Source: Phellopilus nigrolimitatus (taxonomy: Eukaryota > Basidiomycota > Agaricomycetes > Hymenochaetales > Hymenochaetaceae). Taken from it: a stretch of DNA of 32,657 nucleotides. The position numbers and the translations under genes are program-made. Positions 10,266 through 22,310 of the stretch are shown here, piece by piece. Below the pieces are notes generated by a model. It saw only the letters and a list, made by a program, of their open reading frames with translations. It had not been told where the DNA came from and did not search any database. The stretch spans positions 1 to 32,657 of the forward strand of contig JAJOHG010000290.1 in NCBI GenBank assembly GCA_021029095.1, in the 5' to 3' direction. The number at the start of each line of letters is the position of its first letter. Within the stretch, counting starts at the first letter, position 1.

Positions 10266-12987
10266 TCATTCGTCAGCCACCTGCTTCTCCTTATCTTTCT
10301 TTGCTCGTTTCAACTGCAAAGACGTATTTACGCCTGGGCTCATTGCTCGTCGTTTCCGAGACGACGATGAACCTACAGAGCTCCCAGCCTCCATCTTGTT
10401 CTTCGCATCGGTTGCATGAGATCCGGAGTCAAGGACTTTCGATGCGGTATCGCTGTCTGCAGCGGTGCTCGGTGCTGCCTGCGAAGCCGACATACTCGCA
10501 GCAAGGCCAGCCTTGTTGAAGGTCTTGGAAGTACCTCCGGATTTATCCAATGCACTCCGCACAGCCGCCTCTGCAGAGTCGTTTGCTCTACGCAAGTGGA
10601 CTGAATCATCCTGCTTAATTAAATTACGCATCTTAGGGATGTAAGGAAGCCTCTCCTGTACTGTTTGTCGGTTCGCAGAGCCGCCGACAGAAACGTTTGA
10701 TGCCGAAGGGGTGTATGGTGACGGTTTTTGACGCATGGACATCAGACTCTTGTCAAATTCCGCTTTGAAAGAAGCGAACACGTCTTCCGATGACCGTTCT
10801 ACTGGACGCATGTATTCGTCCGGGACGGGATATGATCGAGATTCTGGCGGAAAAAGCACCTTTCTCATGCCTTGCAAAAACGAAACAAGAGGTTTGAAAT
10901 ACGGAGCCATCTCCGGAACGAACGATTCATGGAACTGGAGTCCCGATACCATAATCAAACCTTTCGCCGTCCCAACCGCGTCCCTGGAGTATGTGTTCAC
11001 ATCACGCGCGCACCATTTTGAGATTTGAGAACCTTCGTAGGTGAATTCATCTGTGAAGCGCGGTTCTGCATGGGGACCGGAGAATGTGCAACATATCCAG
11101 CAGTAAATATATAACAAAGACTCCAAATCGTGATAGTAATCTTGTTCTTCCGTTGAATGCCGAATTAAGAGCCTGAACGCCATGTAGGGCAGCGTTCCCT
11201 GAGAAGCCGGAAGCCACTATCAGTCAACTATGACGAATTGAATATAAAAGCAGAATCAAGTTACTGTTCTATCGCCCTTAGCAGTTGACGTGCGCGGCTT
11301 ACTGAGGTCGAGAGCGTAGTCGAGGTCAATCAAAACGCCCCTCCGAAGAGTACCTCGTTCTTTATCCTTCGCAAGAATAATATTCTTCATGCTTATATCA
11401 CGATGAAGAATTTTCTGTTTATATAGCATTTCTATGGCTGGAATTGAATCCATTAGTAATGCCTTTAATATCCGCTTGGGGGAAAGCCTCACCTTCGACG
11501 ATGTCTTTTCCTACCAAAACCAGCTCTTCGAGCGAGTCAAAGTCCTCCAAACTATCCCCAAACGGGGTCATAGAGATCCTATAATGATCACGAAGCTCGA
11601 TAGATTCGGAATGAATCCATTTCCGATCCGTCGTCCATCTTTCAACGAGTTTGCCTTTCCAATTTATCGTTTCCGTCATAAATTCCCTGACAGTGGATGT
11701 GTCGTCAGGCTTCCCATTGACCTTTACGCGCTCATGCTTTACGAGCTGAGTAATACCCTTGACCCCAACGACCTTCTCCAGTAGTTCAAATTCCTTGTCC
11801 CCGCGAGACTGGCCCACCCACGAATCCTTCACAACGAGGATGTTGCCGTTTTCATCCTTAACTTTTAGACACATTGTCCCTCGACCGCGGATGACGCAGT
11901 CTTGGTTGATCACATCAATAATTTCGAGTCGCGAGCCGGCCACTGTAACGTAGTTTTTTTGAATTTCTTTTTCGTTCTCCACCACGATTTCGGAGGTGAA
12001 GGAAGGGTCGTATCCAAGAGCACTCCTGTCGGCAAACAAGAGACCCATCATAACGCGCAAGAACAATTCAGGCTTGGCATGCGCATCGAACTTTTTTGTC
12101 GCGTACACGCCAGATCGGTCGAAATAATAGACCGACACATTCGTATTGAAGATCCCAAAAGTCATGACAAATCGTCGGTCGTACTGGTGCCCATAGCATA
12201 GACCTACGTACTGAGCAAGCTGTTCGAGAGTGTTCGAGAGTGGATCTGAAACGTTGCACTTGAGTCCACCAACGCCTTGGATCTGCGTCCAGCTAGCATT
12301 CTTGGTAGCTTCCTCAACCTTCAAGTCGACAATGACGATGTCGGGATTCCGCACGGTATGGCTCAAGGGTACTGTGTTTGCATACTTTCCCGAGTAGACA
12401 CGTTTCTGAGGAGAGCAAGGAAGATCACCAAGGACGGAACGGCTAAAGTCCGCAAGTTTATTGAGATATTCAGCAACTTCAACTTCCGTGCCTTCGACTT
12501 CAGTCTTTGGCCATCCGATCCAGTTCATGGCGAGTTCATTATACCAGTTATTCTGTTTTAAATGAGTGAGAAGATCAGAAGGCTTGAAGCCGATGATCTC
12601 GTCGCTGAGCTGCCGCTCAATGACCGTAGTTGGAGCGTCGTAGAGGATCGCGTCCATGATCTCAAGTCTAACCGAGAATTCCATATAGTCGTAGGTTTCC
12701 TCTTCGATATCTGAAACTAGCGAGGCAACCCGTTTCTGGGCGTGGAAGCGGAATTTCGTAAGAGTAGTGTCGAAGATAGGCTGAGCGGGTTGAATGTCGT
12801 TTACTCCGGGAAGATTTGGCAGAGTCTCTTTAATGTCGTCTGGCTCTTGGTGATGAGAATGGGGTGTCTTAGGTCCGTATGTTGAGGAGGGAGAGCAAGC
12901 CGTTGGATATGGTAAGTCGAAGCTCACCGCGGAAAGCCTTTCAACGAGATCATGCGGGTGACTAAGTGATAATGTGGCTTGTGACAC
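10266..12987 (-). CDS. FunK1-type fungal protein kinase
   Basis: Member of the fungus-specific FunK1 kinase-like family, much expanded in mushroom-forming basidiomycetes; substrates are not known. Three exons (minus): 12987-11515, 11474-11265, 11198-10266, giving 871 residues. The N-terminal ~370 residues carry the family's upstream region (HTVRNPDIVIVDLKVEEA, YVGLCYGHQYDRRFVMTFGI). The kinase part shows a Gly-rich VIRGRGTMCLKV, a VVK lysine, HRDIS with the catalytic Asp (about residue 517) and IDLDYAL, where DLD replaces the usual DFG, as is normal for FunK1. GDRTGTLPYMAFRLL follows across intron 2. The C-terminal ~200 residues are Ser/Ala-rich and end in a basic stretch (SSSRKRRAMSPG, LKRAKKDKEKQ), possibly a nuclear signal. 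Intron 1 is only 40 nt (GT at 11514, AG at 11475); it joins the two frames and leaves VLRILKALL. The alternative is a frameshift. Confidence 0.88.
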
Positions 12988-13534
12988 GGCAGGTCTGACT
13001 CAGGGTCAAAACGATCGTAGTGGCTTGAGGTCAAGAACGAAACTGGATTGGCTGCAACGCGACGCGTTTGTCGCACGAATGCACGTAAGTGGATGTTTGA
13101 TCGGCAATCAGTGATCCTTTTGCATCGCCACTTGACCATGCGGCTCGTACTGTGGCTTAGTTTCTGAAAGCTGAATCTTGAGAACTCTACAGTACTGTGC
13201 ATGTAGGTGTAGAGCCGCGTAAGCGATTGGCGCTTCCAAAACAGGAAGAACAAAAGGCTCTTCCTTATCTGACAGCGATGATCGTTTACGTGGTTCGTCA
13301 TTTTCTACACCCGCCTGTATCTTTCATCGTTAATAAAACATCTAAGGTGAGCGGAAGTAATTTTACGCGATATAAAAATTGTGCGCGATTATATACGATT
13401 CTTGGAATTTCAAGTTCTTTATTCGCTCCTGTCGCCAAATACATCCATCTTATCGTCCGAGGAACATCATTCGTGTACTATTCGTACAGCCTTTTGCAGA
13501 AGACACATATTTTATTACATCCTTGGGTCCGTCA
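12988..13534. other. Intergenic region upstream of the FunK1 gene
   Basis: Contains the promoter side of the FunK1 gene and the 3' side of the broken F-box-like gene. The open frames here have no recognisable content. Confidence 0.45.
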
Positions 13535-14689
13535 TCAATCCTCATCCGTGCCTTCATCCCAATCGTCGTCGTCAGCATCATCGTCCGCATTATTGATGAT
13601 GCGTCCAACCAGCATATCTATGTTCGTGTTCGCAGCGCAGGGCCGGCTGTGTTCCGTGCGACGGCGCTGGTGATAGAGCGCTTCCGGAGCATATACACTT
13701 CGTGCAGCCGCTTGGAGGCGAGCACAGCGCTCCGCAGACAGACGAAGTCAGGAAGGAATTGTGTTCTCAAAGTCCGGGTCAGACCCGTGCTGACCCGGGG
13801 TCGACCACTGACCTGACCTGCGGGTCAGGTCGCTAATGGGTCAGGTCAGCCTGGGTCGGTGCTGGGCCGGGTCGGGGTCAGCATTCGCCAGAAGTTCCTG
13901 ACCCGGCTTGACCTCCGACCCGCAAGTATTTAGTTACTCACGGCATGCACCAAAAATAGTAGCATCGGCTGTGGCCAGGATGGATTTGGTATCGAAATCC
14001 AGTTTTGTAAGGTACACTGTGAGATTCTGGCACCCATAGACCTGTGAGGTGGGATATTACAAGTAAAGTAATACTTTTAAATATATTTTGTGGCTTAGGT
14101 AATGTGCATTTACAGCATCTGTATACGTACTGAACACCTGAATTTTTATTTCCTTGTTTCGACTCAACTTAGAATCTCCATTCCTCCCATTTACTATCAA
14201 CCAAATTCCAAACAGCGAGGAACATCCCGAAGCATTGCGGGGTTGCTGAGCGTAAATGATGCTTGCCTCCGAGCTCATGTACAAGTGGTGGGGCCGTGCT
14301 TCTGCCCATAATAAATATGTGTGCAATAGTAGAGTGAGTGTACTTGGTTCATGTCGACCACGTTGACTTGTTTGCTGTGACAGGACCAGGGAAAAGAGCC
14401 CGGATGGAGTTGTTCATGAACGTCTAGTACTCCAAATGTACAAAGTTATCGGGTCAGGAGGCCGACCTCGGGTCGACCCTGGCCTGACCCGCTGGGCCAG
14501 GTCAGTGTCAGGTCAAGGTGGGCCGGGTCGGGGTCAAGAAATATTCAGAAACTCTGACCAGGCCGGGTCAGGGTCAGGTGGGAAAACACCCTGACCTGAA
14601 CCGACCCGGCCTTTGAGAACACTAGGAAGGAATGTAAGCAGGCGGTCGCGGATATCAAGTGGCAGGTTCTCAAGAGAGATATCAGGCAT
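13535..14689 (-). pseudogene. F-box-like gene split by a transposon insertion
   Basis: The first part (14689-14625, minus) reads MPDISLENLPLDIRDRLLTF, the F-box-like start of a basidiomycete gene family. It is cut inside the LTFLP stretch by the element at 13759-14624. On the far side (13758 down to about 13640) the frame resumes as DFVCLRSAVLASKRLHEVY, then SITSAVARNTAGPALR, normal continuation of the same family. Leaving out the element and one copy of the 8-bp duplication, the two sides are in frame. Beyond NTAGPALR the frame needs a one-base shift to reach an acidic tail ADDDADDDDWDEGTDED that stops at 13535. The family is usually longer between these points, so part of the middle is probably deleted. 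F-box proteins select substrates for SCF ubiquitin ligases; this copy should be inactive. Confidence 0.75.
13759..14624. mobile_element. 866-bp non-autonomous hAT-like element with 8-bp target duplication
   Basis: The ends are inverted repeats: TTGTGTTCTCAAAGTCCGGG at 13759-13778 and, reading inward from 14624, TAGTGTTCTCAAAGGCCGGG. The flanks are identical 8-mers GGAAGGAA (13751-13758 and 14625-14632), the size made by hAT transposases. About 150 bp inside each end (13773-13925 and 14450-14610) is dense in short repeats of CTGACC, GGGTCAG, GACCCG and CGGGTC in both orientations. The core (about 13930-14450) is ordinary AT-richer sequence without a transposase frame. The element is inserted in the F-box-like gene described at 13535-14689. 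Confidence 0.85.
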
Positions 14690-15118
14690 GTTGGCTGAAT
14701 GGGCTGCGAGGAGAATGGGTTGCTGGCAGAGAGTGGGTGTGTTGGCTCTAATATCTATGGAACGTTCACCGTGGCTGACGCTCAACAGACTCGATCCAGA
14801 CCACACTTCCGCTTTTGATCCGATTTTGATGCGCCCTTGCGTCTTATATTTGCCTTCCCGCCATCACCCGTCCCGACGCTTCACTTCTTCTCATCACACG
14901 ACCGTGTTAATTGGTTGAGTCACACCCCGGAGACGCTTTCGATCGCAATCACACTGCACGTTTTTCTATGTCCGAACATAACACATTTGAAACCGCTGTG
15001 GCTGGACGAGCACATCGGTGGTTTATTTATCTCGCCATGCACGAACTCATGACTTCCAGAGCAGTAATGTTACACAAAACGGATTTTACGCAGGACGCAA
15101 GGTTCTTTTGAGATGCTA
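14690..15118. other. Intergenic region between F-box relic and ECD
   Basis: Upstream region of the broken F-box-like gene and 3' flank of the ECD gene (both minus). No feature recognised. Confidence 0.45.
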
Positions 15119-18372
<3,254 letters not shown>

Positions 18373-18494
18373 AATGTGATATGTACAAGTTAAAGCTAAG
18401 TCAGGACTAAGCAAGTTCTCGCCGATCCCAGGTGTGACGTAAGCGCGCCCTAGACGCGTCCCGACTCGAAGTGCACCTGCTCACATCCACGACG
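18373..18494. promoter_or_regulatory. 122-bp shared promoter of ECD and V-ATPase subunit F
   Basis: The start codons of ECD (minus, 18372) and the V-ATPase F gene (plus, 18495) are 122 bp apart and face away from each other, so both core promoters and 5' UTRs must lie in or overlap this gap. I see no clear TATA box. If ECD starts at the upstream ATG at 18414 the gap shrinks to 80 bp. Confidence 0.6.
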
Positions 18495-19159
18495 ATGGCG
18501 TCGCACGGCGGATCAAAGGAGCGCAACCTGCTCGCCGCCATCGGTGACGAAGTGTGTGAGCTCGCACGCATGCAATATCTGCAGTCTTACTGACCACAGC
18601 CTGGACATAATTTATCGACTTTTTGTGGCGTGTGCTCTCCGCTGACGTCTCGACGTCTCTGAGGACAGGACAGCATCACCGGCCTCCTCCTCGCCGGCAT
18701 CGGCCACGTGAACGAGCAGCAGAAGAAGAACTTCCTCGTCGTCGACAGCAGTACGGAGCCCCGTCTTTCCTCTCCGCTCCCTTCCTCCTACTGAACGTAA
18801 AATAAACACAGAGACGCAAGTGTCGACCATCGAGGCGTCGTTCCAGGAGTTCACCGAGCGGAAGGACATCGCGATCCTGCTCATCAACCAGCACGTACGT
18901 GCGCCACACGCTTTCTTGTTTATTTCATGCTTATAGCGTGTCGGCTTGGCTTTATAGATCGCCGAGAAGATCCGCCCGACGGTGGACAAGTACCAACAGG
19001 CCTTCCCCGCCCTGCTCGAAATCCCTTCAAAAGACCTTCCGTACGGTGCGTGTCTCCTTCCCTCTCCTTACATCCATCCATATAATGACCGCATCTCTAA
19101 CAACAGACCCGTCAAAGGACTCCGTGCTCAAGCGCGTGCAGAAGCTCTTTGGAGACTAA
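18495..19159 (+). CDS. VMA7: V-type proton ATPase subunit F
   Basis: Subunit F of the V1 sector of the vacuolar proton pump, part of the central rotor stalk with subunit D. Five exons: 18495-18551, 18669-18750, 18812-18894, 18958-19045, 19107-19159, giving 120 residues, the normal family size. The frame reads [93 protein letters not shown] and [12 protein letters not shown], nearly every stretch typical of fungal subunit F. Intron 1 (117 nt) is the longest in the window and sits at the GDE/D junction. The gene symbol follows yeast. Divergent from ECD, convergent with TIM21. Confidence 0.96.
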
Positions 19160-19591
19160 GGCCGCCACATCATACCTTTCCTCCCGCCTATAACCATTTG
19201 TATTTACATATTTATTGACCGCAAATCCAATGACAACCAACTTCATTACCGCAAATCCAGCCGTAAAATTCTATATCCTTACTTTTTCAATATCTCTCGC
19301 AGCTCTTGCCTCCAGGAGAAGAGCGGGGCAACTCGACTATTATTCGAGCGCTATCGTACACCGCCCATAAGCGTGCGTGCATGCGTAAATACAAGAATGG
19401 TCTCGGGGGTTGAGGACGAGCTCTTCTTGAGCCGCGGTAATGTACGAGATGGTGTTTGTCTTCGTGGGATAGCATTATGAGGGGAAGTGGATCCGTGCAA
19501 GCGGTGGAATAACAATGCAGAAGAAACAGACCGACGAGATAAGTTATTAAGATGGAGGCCGAAGGGTTGTGTCTGAGGCCGAGAAGCAAGC
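19160..19591. other. Convergent intergenic region VMA7 / TIM21
   Basis: Tail-to-tail spacer with the 3' UTRs of both genes. Open frames on the minus strand here run into the TIM21 last exon in the wrong frame and have no domain content. Confidence 0.55.
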
Positions 19592-21104
19592 TCACGTCCA
19601 CCGCATAACCGCCTCGTTGTCGCGAATGTCCACGGCTCGCTTGACAAAGACGCGGTGCGGGTAGCGCGCGTGCGAGTCTGTTCATGGTGGTTATTTAAGT
19701 TAGCGCACGAAAATACAGGAGGAAGCAACGCACTGGGCATGTCCACAATGATATACCGCCAGATAAAGTTGCCGCTGTCGTCCTACACAATGGTCAACAC
19801 CCTTGTCGAATAGCTGATAATAGAGAGATCGCGAGGACGTACCTTCACCAAATCGCAGTGCACCTCGCCCTCTTCGAATATCTCCCCCCTGCCCTCCTTC
19901 CTGCCTCTTCCGGCAGCACCACTTCCGGCAGCAGCCCCGATGCTCTTCCCGATTCCCGAAAACAGGCCCGCGACGCTCGCCCACAGCCCGCCCTCTTCGT
20001 CACCGGCGTGCTGCCCGATGTGCGTCTCCCTCCGTCCGTACGGCGACGGCGCTGCGTCGTGAGCGTCCGATTGAGAGGTTGACGAGAAGGGAAAGGATGC
20101 GGAAGAGGAGGAGGACCCGGCTTCGCCGGTGAGGTACAAGAATACGCGCCGCGCGGACTCACGCGCGCCTTGCAGCGCCTCGCTCCCCCACGTCCGCGCG
20201 TCGTCCCACGTCCACTCCTCCCCGAGTGCGCGTATGGTGTTTTGGACCCGGCCGAGGTACCCGTCCTCTTCGAATAAGGAGGAAGAGGAGCCCGGGGAGG
20301 ACCGGATGTAGAAGTTGAGCAGGAGGTGCTCACGGCCCGCGGAGTCGCGCGCGAGCTGCGAGGAGACGTGCCGGTTGCGGTGGCGCGGCCGGGAGGACGA
20401 GGGCGGGTTGTTGTGGAATGTGAGCGGACCGGGGAGGTGTTCGGAGATCTATGGAATATGTGAGAGGGAGTCGGAGGGAAGTAGGCTGGAGAGAAAAATG
20501 GACACGAAGATGTTGCGTACCTTGTCGGACTCCTTGATAAGCTTGCACGCGTCGCCGTAGAGCACGGTCGGCGAGTTCTTCGCGAAGAGCTCCGAGGCGA
20601 GCGCGTACGCGAGCATCGCCGTTATGCCTGCGCCGAGCACGATGACAGTGAGATTCGTCGTGCGCGCCGTCGTGCGCATCACTGCAGCGCCCAACGCCGA
20701 CACAAAAAGAGTCCCATCGTTAGCTCTCCCGATCGCACAGAAAATTTGGTATACAGTCAGGCGCACGTACCCTTGCCCTTCGTCGACAACTCGCTCCACT
20801 TCTTCACGTTCTGCGCCGCGCCGAGCGGCTGGCGGGCCATGCCCAGAGTGAAGGGGCCTGCGGTGTCCGCCTGGCTGTTGCGCGCGCTGCGCTGGCGCTG
20901 GTCGAGCGTCTGCGAGAGCAGCGCGGACGGGGGCGTGTCGCGGTGTGTCGCACATCCGCGCAGGCTCATCGTGAAGGCCCGTGCATGGCTGATGCCGTGC
21001 GCATGCGCGAGCTTGAGTCGGGTGCGCGGGCGATGGCGCGGTTGTGAGCGTAGGACAAGCAGCGCGCTCGCGCGATGGAAGGGATGGGCGTGCACGGCTT
21101 GCAT
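19592..21104 (-). CDS. TIM21: Mitochondrial import inner membrane translocase subunit Tim21
   Basis: Component of the presequence translocase (TIM23 complex); its intermembrane-space domain contacts the outer-membrane TOM complex. Five exons (minus): 21104-20771, 20681-20521, 20448-19843, 19782-19734, 19677-19592, giving 411 residues. The N-terminus is Arg/Ala/His-rich with few acidic residues, a good matrix presequence. KKWSELSTKGK and RTTARTTNLTVIVLGAG lead into one membrane segment (about residues 121-143), then AKNSPTVLYGDACKLIKESD and LPGPLTFHNNPPSSSRPRHR. The IMS domain continues with REHLLLNFYIR and ends HCDLVK, NFIWRYIIVDMP, RYPHRVFVKRA and DIRDNEAVMRWT. Exon 3 contains a long Gly/Ser-rich insert (roughly 90 residues) between LYLTGEAG and IFEEGEVHCDL, making this longer than yeast Tim21 (239 residues). 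Convergent with VMA7. Confidence 0.92.
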
Positions 21105-21281
21105 GGTGGCCGGAGACGAGTCGCAGTGCAGAGCTTACACGAAGATCTTCTTTGAACACGTGATTTCCGGCACTTATTTCTTAATTCTGCGAGCCAAAGA
21201 GAAATTTAAGAGGATATATTCCAACAGATGAATAAAAACACTAATGATACACGGTTCATGGATATACGACGGACAATGCAC

Positions 21282-21866
21282 TTAACTGCGCTCGCCGCGG
21301 AGGCGCCGCGCGAGGGCAAGGTCCTTCGGCTGGATGGTGACACGCTTGGCGTGGATAGCGGCGAGGTTGGTGTCCTCGAACAGCGAGACGAGGTATGCCT
21401 CAGCAGCCTCCTGCAGAGCCATAACAGCCGACGACTGGAAGCGCAGGTCGGTCTGATGGTGGTAACAAGGCAATGAGGACATAGCAGGAAAAAGCAGAGA
21501 AAAACGAGAACACACCTTAAAGTCCTGTGCGATTTCACGGACGAGACGCTGGAAGGGCAATTTGCGGATGAGGAGTTCGGTGGACTTCTGGTAGCGACGG
21601 ATCTCGCGGAGAGCGACGGTACCGGGCCTGAAGCGATGGGGCTTCTTGACACCACCGGTGGTAGCCTGCGAAGTGGGTGAGTACGCATGAAAGGACACGA
21701 GAAGCGTATACGAACAGTGGCAGTCTTGCGGGCGGCGGACTTGGCGGCGAGCTGTTTACGGGGCGCCTTGCCTGGATAGGTCGTGAGCGGGTGTGCAACA
21801 GTGAGTGGATAGAGGATAGAACGTACCACCGGTAGACTTGCGAGCGGTCTGCTTGGTGCGAGCCAT
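21282..21866 (-). CDS. Histone H3 with a slightly longer N-terminal tail
   Basis: Core nucleosome histone. Four exons (minus): 21866-21827, 21771-21716, 21665-21516, 21452-21282, giving 138 residues including Met. Tail: [13 protein letters not shown], then [17 protein letters not shown]. Core: [75 protein letters not shown], ending [11 protein letters not shown]4, K9, K14, K18 and K23 are at standard positions. The stretch around K27 reads [18 protein letters not shown] instead of TKAARKSAPATGGVKK: an extra Ser before AARK and one more residue before TGG, moving K27 to 28 and K36 to 38. One of these residues depends on the intron-2 donor (ACT followed by GTTCGT), the only GT that keeps the frame. 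Whether the longer tail is normal for this lineage I cannot say. Confidence 0.95.
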
Positions 21867-22310
21867 GGATGATGGATGAGAGGTGGAAAGTAAAAACTGG
21901 GAAGGCTGATTGGCTTGAGGTAGTGGTGGTGTAGATTGAGAGAGGCGCAGAGGAAAGACAGCGGTATTTAACTGTTTGGTGTGTGGCACGGCGGCTGCCG
22001 ATGGAACACAACCAAGCAGCGCCACAAGCGCGACGCGTAAACCACAACGGAGGTGGTCACGTGGATGAATTAGCTAAACAATAATAGACAGAAACGGATT
22101 GGGTGATGGCATTATAAGGTTTGAACGGAAGAGGATGATGATCGACGTCGGAGCGCATCATTCAGCAAGTTAGAACCATCGGTGTCAACGAAAAAACAGC
22201 TCTTCGTTCATGAGGTCATACAAGAATCATAGCAGCGGTCACCCTGTCCCTCCTAGCTCCTGCCTATATAAACCTCGACATGGCCCTCGTCCTCCCCAAA
22301 CCCCTCTTCG
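21867..22310. promoter_or_regulatory. Divergent promoter region, histone H3 / catalase
   Basis: The 444-bp gap between the two start codons holds both promoters. For the catalase (plus) a TATATAAA box lies at 22265-22272, 39 bp before its ATG. For H3 (minus) an AT-rich TTAAATA (complement of about 21965-21971) lies roughly 100 bp before the ATG and could act as a TATA element. Roles are inferred from position and sequence only. Confidence 0.5.

Noticed and set aside
13751..14634. 10-bp target duplication AGGAAGGAAT for the hAT-like element
   Set aside because: A 10-bp reading is possible only by assigning the terminal TT/TA bases differently at the two ends; GGAAGGAA (8 bp) aligns both ends symmetrically and fits the hAT type.
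20746..21231. 161-codon plus-strand frame
   Set aside because: Antisense of the TIM21 presequence exon; no domain.
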